NCBI GenBank assembly: GCA_031119195.1
Contig: JAVHYG010000023.1
Coordinates: 1 to 15,782, forward strand
Length of the DNA: 15,782 nucleotides
DNA from: Rickettsiella sp.
GTDB lineage: Bacteria > Pseudomonadota > Gammaproteobacteria > Diplorickettsiales > Diplorickettsiaceae
Reading direction: 5' to 3'
Shown here: in pieces, positions 6,901 to 14,793 of the stretch
Position numbering within the stretch: position 1 is the stretch's first letter
Layout of the letters: each line of letters opens with the position of its first letter
Made by a program: the position numbers and the translations under genes
The notes under the pieces: model-generated
Told to the model about the DNA's origin: nothing
What the model saw: only the letters and a program-made list of their open reading frames with translations
Databases searched by the model: none

Positions 6901-7763
6901 ATACAGTTTTTGGCTTTGATGATAAAACTTTCGAGTCTAATCAAACTGAACGAGTAATAGCCTATTCGGATAAACCGAATAATTTAAACCCTAGTGAAAC
7001 AGAAGAAGGTGATAGGCATAGTAATTATCGCCGCCGACGCGGTATTTATTTACTTCCTAATCTATTTACGATTGCCGGATTGTTTGCAGGTTTTTATGCC
7101 ATAGTAGCAGCTATGGAAGGTTATTTTAGTAATGCGGCGATTGCTATTTTCGTTGCTATGATAATGGATTTCTTTGATGGGCGTGTTGCACGTTTAACAA
7201 ACACACAAAGTGCTTTTGGTGCAGAATTAGATAGTTTATCAGATATGGTTTCTTTTGGTGTTGCGCCTGCATTAGTTGTTTACAGTTGGTCTTTGGAAAG
7301 TTTAGGAAAATTAGGATGGTTGGCTGCCTTTATCTTCGCTGCAGCTGGTGCCTTACGTTTAGCACGTTTTAACACACAAGCACAAATGATGGACAAACGT
7401 TATTTCCAAGGACTTCCAATTCCTGCGGCAGCGGGTATTTTAGCCAGTATGGTATGGCTAAGTGTTGATTCTGAAATTCCAGGAAGCGTTATCGATATGA
7501 TAACGGCTGTTTTAGCAATTTTAACAGCGATTCTAATGGTAAGTAATATACGTTATTATTCTTTTAAAGAAGTTGATTTAAAAGGCCGTGTTCCTTTTGT
7601 TGCTATTTTGTTAGTGGTGCTTGCTTTTGTCGGTATTTCTATAGATCCACCTAAGATACTTTTTTTACTTTTCTTTTGTTATGGTTTTTCTGGCCCTGCT
7701 TTAACCCTTTTTGCGTTACATAAAAAACGTGCGCTTCGTAAAAAACACCAACATCATCATTAG
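6897..7763 (+). CDS. pssA: CDP-diacylglycerol-serine O-phosphatidyltransferase
   Basis: PssA condenses CDP-diacylglycerol with L-serine to phosphatidylserine in the inner membrane, feeding Psd. The complete CDP-alcohol phosphotransferase signature D-x2-DG-x2-AR-x8-G-x3-D-x3-D runs from Asp91 to Asp116 (Asp91, Asp94, Asp112, Asp116). This is the integral-membrane type, unlike the phospholipase-D-like PssA of E. coli. It has about 48 hydrophilic N-terminal residues ending in an Arg cluster (RRRR), then multiple hydrophobic helices, and a basic tail ending HQHHH. The start overlaps the mutS stop, so it is probably expressed from the mutS transcript. Its TAG stop is formed at the left end of the inverted-repeat element copy 2. 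The 288 residues are slightly long because of the N-terminal extension. Confidence 0.95.
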   Translation: MNTVFGFDDKTFESNQTERVIAYSDKPNNLNPSETEEGDRHSNYRRRRGIYLLPNLFTIAGLFAGFYAIVAAMEGYFSNAAIAIFVAMIMDFFDGRVARLTNTQSAFGAELDSLSDMVSFGVAPALVVYSWSLESLGKLGWLAAFIFAAAGALRLARFNTQAQMMDKRYFQGLPIPAAAGILASMVWLSVDSEIPGSVIDMITAVLAILTAILMVSNIRYYSFKEVDLKGRVPFVAILLVVLAFVGISIDPPKILFLLFFCYGFSGPALTLFALHKKRALRKKHQHHH

Positions 7764-7906
7764 GGCATGTTGACAATTGCACTATGAGGGCTAAAAAGAA
7801 TTGTTCTTCTGCGTTTCGTTACTTATACACCGCAAGTATGCTCCGTTACACTACTCAAAAACAATTTTTTTTCTCTTGTCCTAACACAATTGTCAACACG
7901 CCCTAA
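7760..7906. mobile_element. MITE-like inverted-repeat element, copy 2
   Basis: This 147-bp element has 20-bp terminal inverted repeats matching at 19 positions: TTAGGGCATGTTGACAATTG at 7760-7779 against the complement of 7887-7906. Inward, AAAAAGAATTGTT and AACAATTTTTTTT also pair imperfectly, so the whole element can fold on itself. There is no coding frame. The end chemistry (TA/TTA flanks, GGGC tips) suits a non-autonomous derivative of an IS630/Tc1-mariner or IS5-type element, but I cannot name the parent. It occupies the convergent gap between pssA and trpS, where it could act as a two-way transcription barrier. Confidence 0.82.
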
Positions 7907-7956
7907 TTATTTTTCAAATAGACTCTCTAAATACTAATAGCGAAACAGTAATGTAA

Positions 7957-9057
7957 TTAGGAAATTATAGATGTTAATTTAACTTCACGATGGAAATAGT
8001 CTTGTTTCATTGCTAGTTTAGCTTTTATTAATGTATCTTCTGCTAGGGCATTGGCATGTTCTGTACCATGCTTTAAAATATTTAATACTTCTCCCAGATC
8101 GTTTTCATAAATTTTTCGCCTTTCACGCATAGGTTTTGTTAATTCGACCAATATTTCAACTAATTTACGTTTACAATCAACATCTTTAATTTGACCGTTA
8201 CGATAGCGTTCTTTGGCCTCTTTAACCCAGGTTTTGTCTGAATTAAAAGCTTCATGGAAAATCCATAGGGGATTATTTTCTGTAGTACCAGGATCGGAAG
8301 CACGTAATCTTTTTGGATCGGTATACATCTCCATTACTTTTTTATTTATCGTATCTGCATCGTCACTAAGATAAATAGAATTATTGAGCGATTTACTCAT
8401 TTTTGGAAGTAAGCCATCGGCATTTGGCCCCTTCGTGCCAACTAAACGTTTTATTTGGCTGAGTTTAGGTTTTATAATGGGAAATAAACCACCTTGCGCA
8501 ATATAGTCGTCATCAGCAGTTTGTGGATCGACATGGCAATAAAGTTGATTAAATTTACGAGCACATTCCCGCGCCATTTCCAAATGGGCGATTTGGTCTT
8601 CGCCAACTGGAACAAGCTCTGGTCGAAAAGCAAGGATATCGGCTATTTGACCCACAGGGTATAACAGAAAACCAAAAGGATAATTCTCACCGAGATTTTT
8701 ATTGCGTATCTCATCTTTTATCGTAGGATTCCTCATGACCCGTGGGAAAGAAATTAACATACTAAAAAACCAGCTAAGCTCTGCAATTGCAGGAATTTCA
8801 GATTGAATAAAAATAATACTTTGTTTGGGGTCAATGCCTACTGAAAGATAATCTAAGGCAACATCTAAGGTATTTTGGCGAATTTCCGCAGGATGTTCAG
8901 CTCGGGTTGTAAATGCATGAACATTGGCAATGATAAAATAACATTCATAGTCTTTTTGCAAAGTTAAACGTGTTTTCAATGAACCTACCCAGTGTCCAAG
9001 ATGAAGTTTCCCGGTTGGGGTATCGCCGGCAAGTAATCGGGGTTTCAATCGGCTCAT
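7957..9057 (-). CDS. trpS: Tryptophanyl-tRNA synthetase
   Basis: TrpRS charges tRNA-Trp with tryptophan in the cytosol. It is a class I synthetase: the HIGH-type motif is HLGH at 19-22 within GDTPTGKLHLGHWVGS, and the KMSKS loop is at 219-223. The middle block YPVGQIADILAF...VPVGEDQIAHLE (133-160) is the tryptophan-specific core and separates it from TyrRS. The 366 residues exceed the roughly 334 of E. coli. The excess is mostly a segment before KMSKS (about 175-216) and a longer C-terminus; similar longer forms exist in bacteria. The ribosome site is weak. It converges on pssA across the element at 7760-7906 and diverges from pckA. Confidence 0.96.
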   Translation of the reverse strand: MSRLKPRLLAGDTPTGKLHLGHWVGSLKTRLTLQKDYECYFIIANVHAFTTRAEHPAEIRQNTLDVALDYLSVGIDPKQSIIFIQSEIPAIAELSWFFSMLISFPRVMRNPTIKDEIRNKNLGENYPFGFLLYPVGQIADILAFRPELVPVGEDQIAHLEMARECARKFNQLYCHVDPQTADDDYIAQGGLFPIIKPKLSQIKRLVGTKGPNADGLLPKMSKSLNNSIYLSDDADTINKKVMEMYTDPKRLRASDPGTTENNPLWIFHEAFNSDKTWVKEAKERYRNGQIKDVDCKRKLVEILVELTKPMRERRKIYENDLGEVLNILKHGTEHANALAEDTLIKAKLAMKQDYFHREVKLTSIIS

Positions 9058-9243
9058 AGATAAATTATCTAATTTTCGGTAAATTTAAATGGTTAAACAG
9101 ACTTAGCTTATTCTCCAGGCTTGTTGAGATTAATTCAAGCTTTTTGTAACTACTTCTTTTTTTAGTAATTATAGAAAAAAATTAATAGGGATGTCGTAAA
9201 AAACCAAATTAAACCTTAAGCTATGTGACTTGGACGCGATTTT

Positions 9244-9258
9244 AAAAAAGTCTTTTTT
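9244..9258. promoter_or_regulatory. Small AT palindrome upstream of pckA
   Basis: AAAAAAG-T-CTTTTTT is a perfect 7-bp inverted repeat about 18 nt before TATATT (9276-9281), a possible pckA -10. It would overlap the -35 position, where an operator could sit. AT-rich palindromes of this size also arise by chance. The rest of the 253-nt trpS-pckA gap shows no gene. Confidence 0.3.
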
Positions 9259-9310
9259 AGTTATCTATGTTAACATATATTCCATTCTGACTAGCAAGGG
9301 GGTGTAGTCT

Positions 9311-10888
9311 ATGTCATCCGCACTGTGTTCGACGCTTTCAGCATCTAAACTATTTGTCGATATTTCTACTGAAAAACTTATTGAAGCTTCTATAGAACGC
9401 AAAGAAGGTGTAATTGCTGCCAATGGTGCTTTATCTGTTACTACAGGGAAAAGAACAGGTCGTTCACCAAAAGATAAATTTATAGTTAAAGAAGCTAATA
9501 CCGAAAAAAATATAGATTGGGGTCTTATTAATCAGTCTATCGAAGAAGAACACTTTCAGGCTTTATGGAAACGAGCAGAATCGTATGCAAAAGAAATCGA
9601 TTTATTCATTTCTAATCTACAAGTTGGAGCGGATTCTAATTATTATTTACCAGTAGAGGTTATTACAGAGTATGCTTGGCATAATTTATTTGCTAGACAG
9701 TTATTTATACGGCCCAAAAACTTTTATGGAGTAAGTCATAAACCTAAATGGACTATTTTGAGTCTACCGGGCCTTAAAACGAATCCACAACGCGATAATG
9801 TTCATAGCGATGCCACTTTAATTATTCATCTTACTGAGCGTAAAGTTTTATTGTGTGGGCATCGTTATGCTGGAGAAATTAAAAAAGCGATGTTTACAGT
9901 GTTAAACTATTTGCTACCGGCTCAAGACGTTTTACCAATGCATTGTTCTGCGAATGTAGGCAAACAAGGAGACGTAGCATTATTTTTTGGGTTATCAGGA
10001 ACAGGAAAAACAACTTTGTCAGCCGACCCAGAGCGTTATTTGATTGGTGATGATGAGCATGGTTGGAGTGAAAATAGTATCTTTAATTTCGAAGGTGGGT
10101 GCTATGCTAAATGTATCGACTTATCGAAAGAACGCGAACCCATGATTTGGAATGCTATTCGTCATGGCGCTGTGATGGAAAACGTTGTTTTAGATCCAAA
10201 AACTTTAGAGCCAAATTATAAAGATGCCAGCTTAACTCAAAATACCCGTGTTGCTTATCCATTAGATTTTATTACTTTGCGTATTCCAGAAAATCGTGTG
10301 GCTCGTCTACCTAATGCTGTCATTTTTTTAAGCTGTGATTTGTATGGAGTTCTACCCCCTGTGGCGTGTTTAAGCCACGAACAAGCAGCCTATTATTTTT
10401 TAAGTGGATATACTGCGCTAGTAGGAAGCACAGAAGTTGGACAAATAGAACCGATTAAAACTACATTTAGTACTTGTTTTGGCGCCCCTTTTTTTCCACG
10501 TTCAGCAAACGTCTATGCTGAATTATTGATAAAGCGTTTGAAAAATAGTGATGCATCGGTTTATCTAGTGAATACGGGTTGGACGGGTGGTAGTTATGGT
10601 CAAGGACAGCGTTTTTCCATTCCTATAACGCGCGCGATTATTCATGCTATTTTAAATAATAGTTTAAAGTCAGGTGAATTTACTACATTCCCTGGTTTTA
10701 ATTTCGCTATTCCTAAACAGCTTGATGGTATTGATTCTCGTTTGTTAAATCCAAGTCAAGTTTGGGATAATCCAATTGCTTACAACAAACAAGCCAGGGA
10801 GTTAATTGGCAAATTTATTGATAATTTTAAGAAGTTTGAAGTGAGTAAAGAAATTTGCGAAGCTGGACCTACTTTGGACCTAGACTAG
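9311..10888 (+). CDS. pckA: Phosphoenolpyruvate carboxykinase (ATP)
   Basis: PckA decarboxylates and phosphorylates oxaloacetate to phosphoenolpyruvate using ATP, the entry step of gluconeogenesis from C4 acids and amino acids. The 525 residues match the ATP-dependent family (E. coli 540). Visible motifs are TGKRTGRSPKDKF (45-57), RYAGEIKKAMF (185-195), MHCSANVG (210-217), the P-loop GLSGTGKTT (227-235), the metal-binding GDDEHGW (246-252) and GWTGGSYG near the nucleotide site. AAGGGGG at 9296-9302 is a good ribosome site for the ATG. The last 20 nt overlap the end of proC on the other strand. All catalytic motifs appear intact. Confidence 0.97.
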   Translation: MSSALCSTLSASKLFVDISTEKLIEASIERKEGVIAANGALSVTTGKRTGRSPKDKFIVKEANTEKNIDWGLINQSIEEEHFQALWKRAESYAKEIDLFISNLQVGADSNYYLPVEVITEYAWHNLFARQLFIRPKNFYGVSHKPKWTILSLPGLKTNPQRDNVHSDATLIIHLTERKVLLCGHRYAGEIKKAMFTVLNYLLPAQDVLPMHCSANVGKQGDVALFFGLSGTGKTTLSADPERYLIGDDEHGWSENSIFNFEGGCYAKCIDLSKEREPMIWNAIRHGAVMENVVLDPKTLEPNYKDASLTQNTRVAYPLDFITLRIPENRVARLPNAVIFLSCDLYGVLPPVACLSHEQAAYYFLSGYTALVGSTEVGQIEPIKTTFSTCFGAPFFPRSANVYAELLIKRLKNSDASVYLVNTGWTGGSYGQGQRFSIPITRAIIHAILNNSLKSGEFTTFPGFNFAIPKQLDGIDSRLLNPSQVWDNPIAYNKQARELIGKFIDNFKKFEVSKEICEAGPTLDLD

Positions 10889-11744
10889 TTTTGGGTAAAT
10901 CGTTATTATTACGCTTTTTTTCAGACTGGTTTGCTAATGTTTCAGCACGTTGCTTTGCAGCTGCCATTGCACTTTCAATTAACTCAGAAAAATGGCCTTG
11001 TTGCAAAACTTCTAATGCAGCTTGCGTGGTTCCGCCAGGAGAAGTGACATTTTTTCTTAACTGTTCTACTGATACTTTATCAGCATTTTCAATCGCCATA
11101 CGAGCAGCACCCAATGCAGTTTGTAAGCTTAATACAGCTGAAGTTTCTTTGGAGAGGCCCAGTTCAGTTCCAGCATTTTGTAAAGCTTCAATTAATAAAA
11201 AAAAGTAAGCGGGGCCGCTGCCCGATAGCGCTGCGACACTATCCATTTCTATATCTGAGTTAACCCATATGACGATTCCTACACTGCGAAAAATTGATTC
11301 AGCCATATCTTTTTGTTTTGGCGAACAATTGGGATTAGCTAATAATCCAGATGCACCACAGTTTAACGACGCAGGTGTATTTGGCATACAGCGAATAATT
11401 GGTATTGAGTTATCATTTAAATAATTCTGCAAGGTTTCTAACGTTATTGCCGCTGCGATTGAAATCACTAAAGGCCTTTTGTCACTAATAAGATCAGCAA
11501 TTTCAATAACTATTTTTTCTAAATCTTTGGGTTTTACAGCTAATATGACAACTGAAGCGTTATTAACAGCGGAACGGTTATCAATACTGACATTAATTTT
11601 TAATTTTTTTAGATTATTAATTTTTTCTAAACTAGTGTTGGTAGCCCAAATATTGCTTGGATTATAATTAGCGTTTAACAAACCTAAAATTAGGCTATTT
11701 GCCATTTTTCCTGTGCCAATAAAACTAATTTTTGAATTTTTCAT
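10869..11744 (-). CDS. proC: Pyrroline-5-carboxylate reductase
   Basis: ProC reduces 1-pyrroline-5-carboxylate to proline with NAD(P)H, the last step of proline synthesis. Signatures are the Rossmann GTGKM (10-14), VILAVKPKDL (66-75), RCMPNTPA (118-125), SGSGPAYFF (174-182) and VTSPGGTT (233-240). At 291 residues it is about 20 longer than usual because of a basic, Asn/Lys-rich tail (about 272-291), and the coding for that tail overlaps pckA. I chose ATG at 11744 over the in-frame TTG at 11756 because a GAG-type ribosome site lies 7 nt before the ATG and none fits the TTG. It follows murU by 49 nt on the same strand and is probably in that operon. Confidence 0.95.
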   Translation of the reverse strand: MKNSKISFIGTGKMANSLILGLLNANYNPSNIWATNTSLEKINNLKKLKINVSIDNRSAVNNASVVILAVKPKDLEKIVIEIADLISDKRPLVISIAAAITLETLQNYLNDNSIPIIRCMPNTPASLNCGASGLLANPNCSPKQKDMAESIFRSVGIVIWVNSDIEMDSVAALSGSGPAYFFLLIEALQNAGTELGLSKETSAVLSLQTALGAARMAIENADKVSVEQLRKNVTSPGGTTQAALEVLQQGHFSELIESAMAAAKQRAETLANQSEKKRNNNDLPKTSLGPK

Positions 11745-11793
11745 AGAGTTTCTCAAGGAATGTTTATTGATACTTAGATTGTCTATTTATTTT

Positions 11794-12474
11794 TCATGAT
11801 TTTTGCTTGTTTAAATACGCATTAAGGCGTGTTAACTCACTTAAGTTTCCAATGTTAAACCAGTTGCCTCGATAATGTTCGCCCGTAACCTTTTTTTCGT
11901 TAATACGTTTTCGAAGTACTTCAACTAAAGGGAAACTTCCTGCGTCATAGTCTTTAAATAAGGAAGGATGATAAATACCGAAACTAGCAAATGTAAGTTT
12001 AGGTAGGTCATCTAACGATAAAAAATTGTTTTTCTGAAGGTGAAAATCGCCTTTTGGATGAAAATTTGGATTATCGACTAAGACTAAATGTGCTTGTACG
12101 GAATTGAGAAATAGATGCTGTGCCAATTTTTCTATAGGGTAATCTGTCCAGATATCAGCGCTTAGTACAATAAAAGGAGAGCTTCCTAACATGGGCAGTG
12201 CTTGTAAAATGCCGCCTCCCGTTTCAAGAGCAATAGGCTCAAAAGAGTATTCAATATTTACACCATAATCATATCCATTTCCTAGGGTTTCTATAATTTG
12301 TTCAGCACGATAAGAGACATTAATTACAATATCTTTAATATTAGCATTGGCTAATTTTATTAACTGATAGGCAATTAAAGGTTTGCCTGCGATGGTTAAT
12401 AAAGCCTTAGGTTTTTCATCGGTTAAGGATTGCATGCGCGAACCTCGACCGGCAGCAAGTAGCATAGCTTTCAT
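11794..12474 (-). CDS. murU: N-acetylmuramate alpha-1-phosphate uridylyltransferase
   Basis: MurU converts MurNAc-1-phosphate and UTP to UDP-MurNAc, letting recycled wall sugar re-enter precursor synthesis and bypass MurA/MurB. The 226 residues match MurU of pseudomonads (about 223). The nucleotidyltransferase signature LAAGRGSRM (6-14) with KPK (21-23) binds the nucleotide. ETGGGI (84-89) and SADIWTD (105-111), with Asp107, supply sugar-phosphate and metal binding. Family sequence alone could suggest other sugar-1-phosphate nucleotidyltransferases; the 4-nt ATGA overlap with an upstream amgK-type kinase makes MurU the strong choice. proC follows after 49 nt. Confidence 0.92.
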   Translation of the reverse strand: MKAMLLAAGRGSRMQSLTDEKPKALLTIAGKPLIAYQLIKLANANIKDIVINVSYRAEQIIETLGNGYDYGVNIEYSFEPIALETGGGILQALPMLGSSPFIVLSADIWTDYPIEKLAQHLFLNSVQAHLVLVDNPNFHPKGDFHLQKNNFLSLDDLPKLTFASFGIYHPSLFKDYDAGSFPLVEVLRKRINEKKVTGEHYRGNWFNIGNLSELTRLNAYLNKQKS

Positions 12475-13478
12475 TTTTTTTCTGTTTCACTTAGTTTGTT
12501 GTTGATATTTGATTCTATTAATTGTTTTAAAACTATGAGCTCGGGATATCTTGCACAAGTTCTTTGAAGATAGTTTAGAAGACGCTGGGTATTTTCAAGA
12601 TAATGTGGTTTATTATCGCGATAGCAAAGACGTGCAAAGATCCCTAGTATCTTTAAATGTCGTTGTAACCCCATTAAATCAAACCACCGAAGAAATTCTT
12701 CTTTAGAAAAACGATAATTTGGCATTAACATATGATAAAAATTTAATGCCAGTTTTTCGATTTGTGGTTCTGGCCAATCAATATATGCATCTCGTAATAA
12801 GGAAACCGCATCATAGGTAATAGGTCCATAGACAGCATCTTGAAAATCTAACACACCTACTTCTCTATTATTTATTAATAATAAATTACGGGAATGATAA
12901 TCACGATGTACACAAACGATGGGTTGTTCATATGTAGAAGCAATCAATATTTGAAAAACGTTTTGCAAGGATGCTTTAATTGAAGACGTATTAAGCTTTA
13001 AATGCTTACCTAAAAACCAATCAACAAATAGACTTAGTTCATTTTGAATAAATTCTTTATCAAATAAATGTAAAGATTGATTACCATCTAGTTTGGGGTT
13101 ACAAGCTTGAATTTGCGGAATAACAGCAAGTGCCTGTGTATATAATTCATTTACGTTCTCTGTGTTTAATGTTTCCAAATATAAGTCGTTTCCTAAATCG
13201 CTTAATAAGATAAATCCATGTTCTAAATTATAGGCAAGAATTTTTGGGACGTGTATCCCATGTTGTATAAAATCTTTGGCAATTGCAATGAAAGTAGTTA
13301 TATCTTCTTTGTCAGGTGGAGCTAGCATCACTATAAGAGGCTGCTCTTGAGCGTATATCCGAAAATAACGTCGAAAACTTGCATCATTAGCCAAAGGTTC
13401 TAGTTTAAAATTATTTACTAAACAATCTGTTTTTAGCCAGTTTTTTAATACTAATAATTCATTCACAGAGGTTGACAT
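12471..13478 (-). CDS. amgK: N-acetylmuramate/N-acetylglucosamine anomeric kinase
   Basis: AmgK phosphorylates MurNAc (and GlcNAc) at C1, giving the substrate of MurU in peptidoglycan recycling. The 335-residue protein has the aminoglycoside-phosphotransferase fold. ANDASFRRYFRI (30-41) is the nucleotide-loop region typical of AmgK. The catalytic loop HRDYHSRN (191-198) has Asp193 and Asn198, and LDFQDAVYGPITYD (210-223) carries the metal-binding Asp211 and the family GP..YD segment. It overlaps murU by 4 nt, as in known amgK-murU pairs. It starts from ATG at 13478 with AAGAG upstream as a weak ribosome site, and shares a 182-nt divergent region with dapA. Confidence 0.92.
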   Translation of the reverse strand: MSTSVNELLVLKNWLKTDCLVNNFKLEPLANDASFRRYFRIYAQEQPLIVMLAPPDKEDITTFIAIAKDFIQHGIHVPKILAYNLEHGFILLSDLGNDLYLETLNTENVNELYTQALAVIPQIQACNPKLDGNQSLHLFDKEFIQNELSLFVDWFLGKHLKLNTSSIKASLQNVFQILIASTYEQPIVCVHRDYHSRNLLLINNREVGVLDFQDAVYGPITYDAVSLLRDAYIDWPEPQIEKLALNFYHMLMPNYRFSKEEFLRWFDLMGLQRHLKILGIFARLCYRDNKPHYLENTQRLLNYLQRTCARYPELIVLKQLIESNINNKLSETEKK

Positions 13479-13570
13479 GCAATTGACTCTTAAATATATA
13501 TGATTAAGCTTTTAGAAAAAGATAGTGGTTTTTTAACTTATAAAATGATGTATCTTACACCGGAACGAAC

Positions 13571-13600
13571 TTGATTATCTATAAGCTTACCCAGTAATAT
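13571..13600 (+). promoter_or_regulatory. Possible promoter of dapA
   Basis: TTGATT (13571-13576) and TAATAT (13595-13600) are 18 nt apart, each matching 4 of 6 consensus positions. TATACT at 13607-13612 is an alternative -10 without a clear -35. This gap also has to contain the amgK promoter on the other strand, which I could not place. Confidence 0.3.
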
Positions 13601-13660
13601 AGACGGTATACTTCATCCTTTTTAATTTTGTATTTGTGAGATTGTAGGCGGTAATCATAT

Positions 13661-14563
13661 ATGTTTCATGGCAGCATAGTCGCATTGTTAACACCCATGC
13701 AAGAAAACGGGGACATCGATTATCCTTGTTTGCGTGAATTGGTTAAATGGCATATTACACAAGGTACTGATGCTATTCTTGTCATGGGAACGACTGGAGA
13801 ACCAGCAACACTTAAGGCTGAAGAACAAGAAAATGTTATTAAAGCTGTTGTGGAGCAGGCTTTGGGACATAGGGCTATAAAATATGTACCTGTTATCGCA
13901 GGTACCGGAACAAATTGTACTCAAAGTACAATAGAAAAAACACGAAGGGCTATGGAAATAGGGGTTGATGCATGTTTGTTAGTGACGCCTTATTATAATT
14001 GCCCTACACAAGAGGGGCTTTTTCAACATTATCGAACTGTAGCAGAGAAAGTTCCTATTCCGCAAATTTTGTATAATATTCCGAAGCGAACTGGGGTTGA
14101 TTTATTGCCTGAAACAGTAACACGATTAGCAGGTATTACCAATATTGTAGGTATAAAAGAAGGTCAACCTGAGCGTGCGAAAGAAATTATAAAGCTTTGC
14201 GGGACCAATATTGATGTATATAGCGGTGATGATAGTACCGCTCTGGAAATTTTACGTTTGGGGGGTAAAGGCGTTATTTCAGTTGTTGCTAATTTATTGC
14301 CTAAAGTGATGCATGATTTTTATGAAGCTACAAAGCCTGCTGAATCTGAAATAGATTGGAATAAAGCAGAAGAAAAAGATCAGCAACTTCAAGCCCTCTA
14401 TAAAAGCTTGTTTATTGAAACAAATCCAATTCCTGTGAAATGGTTAGCGGCTGCGCGTCAGTTAATTCCAGCATCTCACCTTCGTTTGCCTTTGACAACC
14501 TTGTCATCTGCGCATCAAATTGCTTTGAAACCCATACTAAATTTCTTAGAGAGTTTAATTTAA
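13661..14563 (+). CDS. dapA: 4-hydroxy-tetrahydrodipicolinate synthase
   Basis: DapA condenses pyruvate with L-aspartate-4-semialdehyde, the first committed step to meso-diaminopimelate (peptidoglycan) and lysine. The 300 residues form a TIM barrel collinear with E. coli DapA. Visible residues are GTTGE with Thr44-Thr45, the YYN tyrosine pair 111-112, LYNIPKRTG with catalytic Tyr138 and substrate-binding Arg143, and GIKE with the Schiff-base Lys166. SGDD and GGKGVISVVAN follow as expected. One small difference is YYNCP where E. coli has YYNRP. The ribosome site (TAGGCGG) is somewhat far from the ATG. The lipoprotein gene starts 9 nt after the stop, the same neighbour order as E. coli dapA-bamC. 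Confidence 0.97.
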   Translation: MFHGSIVALLTPMQENGDIDYPCLRELVKWHITQGTDAILVMGTTGEPATLKAEEQENVIKAVVEQALGHRAIKYVPVIAGTGTNCTQSTIEKTRRAMEIGVDACLLVTPYYNCPTQEGLFQHYRTVAEKVPIPQILYNIPKRTGVDLLPETVTRLAGITNIVGIKEGQPERAKEIIKLCGTNIDVYSGDDSTALEILRLGGKGVISVVANLLPKVMHDFYEATKPAESEIDWNKAEEKDQQLQALYKSLFIETNPIPVKWLAAARQLIPASHLRLPLTTLSSAHQIALKPILNFLESLI

Positions 14564-14571
14564 CTATCATT

Positions 14572-14793
14572 ATGAAATTATTATTATTATTAAGTTTAAT
14601 TGTTACTTTGACAGCATGCACTTCCTTTAACGATTATATAAAAACGCGTAAATCTCAATATCTAAATAGTCAAGATCTAGGCCCTTTGAAATTATCTAAC
14701 GGTTTAAAATTGAACCAACCACATTATATAATTCCTGTTACAGGAACAGCTAAACCAGTTGAATTACCTGATTTATATCCCCCCACGGGTTAA
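14572..14793 (+). CDS. Small lipoprotein resembling the N-terminal lasso of BamC
   Basis: This 73-residue protein has a lipoprotein signal peptide: MK, a Leu-rich core, and lipobox LTAC with Cys16 as the lipidated residue. The mature chain is only 58 residues. It lacks Lys/Asp charge at +2 (Thr follows Cys), so outer-membrane sorting is expected. It contains Tyr22...YLNS, an LKLSNGLKL stretch, HYIIPV (51-56) and a proline-rich end with LYPP. This order resembles the unstructured N-terminus of E. coli BamC (YKR...YL...LK..GM.L...YAIPV...RPP), the part that binds BamD. Position immediately after dapA matches the bamC location in E. coli. Both globular helix-grip domains of BamC are absent and no remnant follows the stop. 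I infer a minimal BamC; an unrelated small lipoprotein remains possible. Confidence 0.75.
   Translation: MKLLLLLSLIVTLTACTSFNDYIKTRKSQYLNSQDLGPLKLSNGLKLNQPHYIIPVTGTAKPVELPDLYPPTG

Noticed and set aside
10855..11208. 117-codon open frame on the + strand after pckA
   Set aside because: It lies antisense to proC, whose motifs are unmistakable, and its translation resembles no protein family.
13470..13485. GTTGACATGCAATTG near the amgK start as a third element end
   Set aside because: It shares only the TTGACA-like core, with no GGGC tip and no matching right end; most of it is amgK start codon sequence.
14440..14571. N-terminal extension of the small lipoprotein into dapA
   Set aside because: The longer frame begins inside dapA; the internal ATG at 14572 gives a clean signal peptide with a lipobox.
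14412..14621. 69-codon minus-strand frame across the dapA end and the lipoprotein start
   Set aside because: It is antisense to two well-supported genes and shows no recognisable domain.
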